Of a DNA stretch of 6,363 bases, positions 6,050-6,363 are shown piece by piece. The stretch's first letter is position 1, and every line of letters begins with the position of its first letter. The notes below the pieces were generated by a model, which worked only from the letters and a program-made list of their open reading frames with translations, did no database searches and was not told the DNA's origin. The translations under genes were made by a program, and so were the position numbers. Origin of the DNA: Oscillospiraceae bacterium (lineage in GTDB: Bacteria; Bacillota_A; Clostridia; Saccharofermentanales; Saccharofermentanaceae); the NCBI GenBank assembly GCA_902791885.1, contig CADAXO010000103.1:1-6363 (forward strand). Reading direction: 5' to 3'.

Positions 6050-6238
6050 CATACTATTTTCCCAAAAATCGAAATATAGTATGGACAAACACCATGATTT
6101 CCATACTATATGAGCCATTTTTCAAAAATAGTATGAGATCTGACTTTGAAATCCATACTATATCGGCAAAACCGGCCAAATAGTATGAGATTTGGCCAAA
6201 TTTCCATACTATATTTAAAAATAATCAAAAAGAGTATG
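6050..6238. repeat. Array of eight alternating inverted 8-bp sites at 26-bp period
   Basis: Sites alternate between CATACTAT (6050, 6102, 6154, 6205) and its reverse complement ATAGTATG (6076, 6128, 6180, and a degenerate AGAGTATG at 6231). Start-to-start steps are 26, 26, 26, 26, 26, 25 and 26 bp. The 17-18 bp between sites differ, but flanks are partly conserved: forward sites (except the first) are preceded by TTC or ATC and followed by AT; two of the inverted sites (6128, 6180) are preceded by AA and followed by AGAT. The true unit is thus about 52 bp, nearly four copies, each with two opposite half-units. No open reading frame of note spans it. It is not a CRISPR (repeats too short, orientation alternates). 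The element is not one I recognise. Confidence 0.92.
6074..6111. other. Longest hairpin within the array (12-bp stem)
   Basis: The second and third array sites pair beyond their 8-bp cores: 6074-6085 (ATATAGTATGGA) is perfectly complementary to 6100-6111 (TCCATACTATAT), leaving a 14-base loop. It is the most stable pairing in the array. No T-run follows on either strand, so it is not an evident intrinsic terminator, though it could protect the 3' end of the upstream mRNA. Confidence 0.6.
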
Positions 6239-6282
6239 AAACAGCCGGCGGGCGGTCCAACAGGCATAGGTAATCAGGCAAC

Positions 6283-6312
6283 AAAAAACCTCTCACCGCG
6301 TGGATGAGAGGT
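6283..6312 (-). terminator. Rho-independent terminator of the tRNA gene
   Basis: Minus strand: ACCTCTCA (6305-6312) pairs perfectly with TGAGAGGT (6288-6295) around a 9-base loop, followed by a T-run (6283-6288). It begins four bases after the tRNA CCA end, so it terminates the tRNA transcript before it reaches the array. Confidence 0.88.
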
Positions 6313-6316
6313 CTTA

Positions 6317-6363
6317 TGGCTGCCGAACTAGGATTCGAACCCAGACAGACGGTGCCAGAAACC
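6317..6363 (-). tRNA. 3' part of a tRNA gene, possibly tRNA-Gln(CTG)
   Basis: Minus strand, 5' part outside the window. Seen from the 3' end: encoded CCA (6317-6319), discriminator G (6320), acceptor strand TTCGGCA (6321-6327), and a T-arm with stems CTGGG and CCTAG around TTCGAAT (6328-6344). The next bases fit an anticodon 3' stem ACCGT (6349-6353) and loop TTCTGGC (6354-6360), pairing with GGT at the window end. That reads anticodon CTG, i.e. glutamine, and the A72/G73 pair also suits tRNA-Gln. However, G37 is unusual for tRNA-Gln, and a class II tRNA whose variable arm is being read as the anticodon arm is not excluded. tRNA confident, identity uncertain. Confidence 0.85.

Noticed and set aside
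5930..6118. Minus-strand open frame entering the array
   Set aside because: Antisense to the nuclease-like gene and running over the repeat array; the peptide has low-quality composition and no ribosome site, so it is a chance frame.
6050..6238. CRISPR array
   Set aside because: The repeated core is only 8 bp, its orientation alternates, the filler is 17-18 bp with partly shared ends, and no Cas gene is in the window.

Overview
The window reads as chromosomal DNA of a low-to-moderate GC Gram-positive anaerobe, most likely a clostridial (Bacillota) gut or rumen bacterium. The clues are strong AGGAGG-like ribosome binding sites, sigma-A type promoters, a YfcC-family carrier, a CxxCxxC flavoprotein and tightly overlapping genes. 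The genus cannot be fixed from the sequence alone.

Layout. (1) 1-528, minus strand: the N-terminal 176 codons of a sugar phosphate isomerase/epimerase (xylose-isomerase-like TIM barrel), cut by the window edge, with its own promoter at 564-592. (2) 646-5070, minus strand: five tightly packed genes. In transcription order they are an iron-sulfur-flavoprotein-like protein, a second flavodoxin-fold NAD(P)H oxidoreductase, a TetR-family regulator, a PlsC-type acyltransferase with a C-terminal zinc ribbon, and a YfcC-family multi-pass carrier. The first three overlap by 10-11 nt, and so do the last two. A 74-bp gap between tetR and plsC carries a palindrome with a TATAAT core. The upstream promoter (TTGACA-17-TAATAT) is covered by nested palindromes that look like an autoregulatory TetR operator. 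(3) 5252-6046, plus strand: a divergent gene of unknown function with a PD-(D/E)XK nuclease-like C-terminal half, with its own promoter (TTAACG-17-TATAAT) and a 5'-UTR hairpin. (4) 6050-6238: a striking non-coding array starting 3 nt after that gene's stop codon. It has eight 8-bp sites, alternating CATACTAT and ATAGTATG, spaced 26 bp apart (one step is 25). (5) 6283-6363, minus strand: a terminator and the 3' part of a tRNA gene (possibly tRNA-Gln), facing the array.

How it fits together. The flavoprotein-TetR genes look like a small redox or stress operon under its own regulator, possibly extending into a membrane-lipid/transport pair. The alternating inverted array, next to an uncharacterised nuclease-like gene and between two convergent transcription units, is the most unusual object here. 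Same-orientation sites are about five helical turns apart and neighbouring inverted sites about two and a half, which suggests a regularly phased protein-binding platform or a chain of hairpins. I do not recognise it as any described element.
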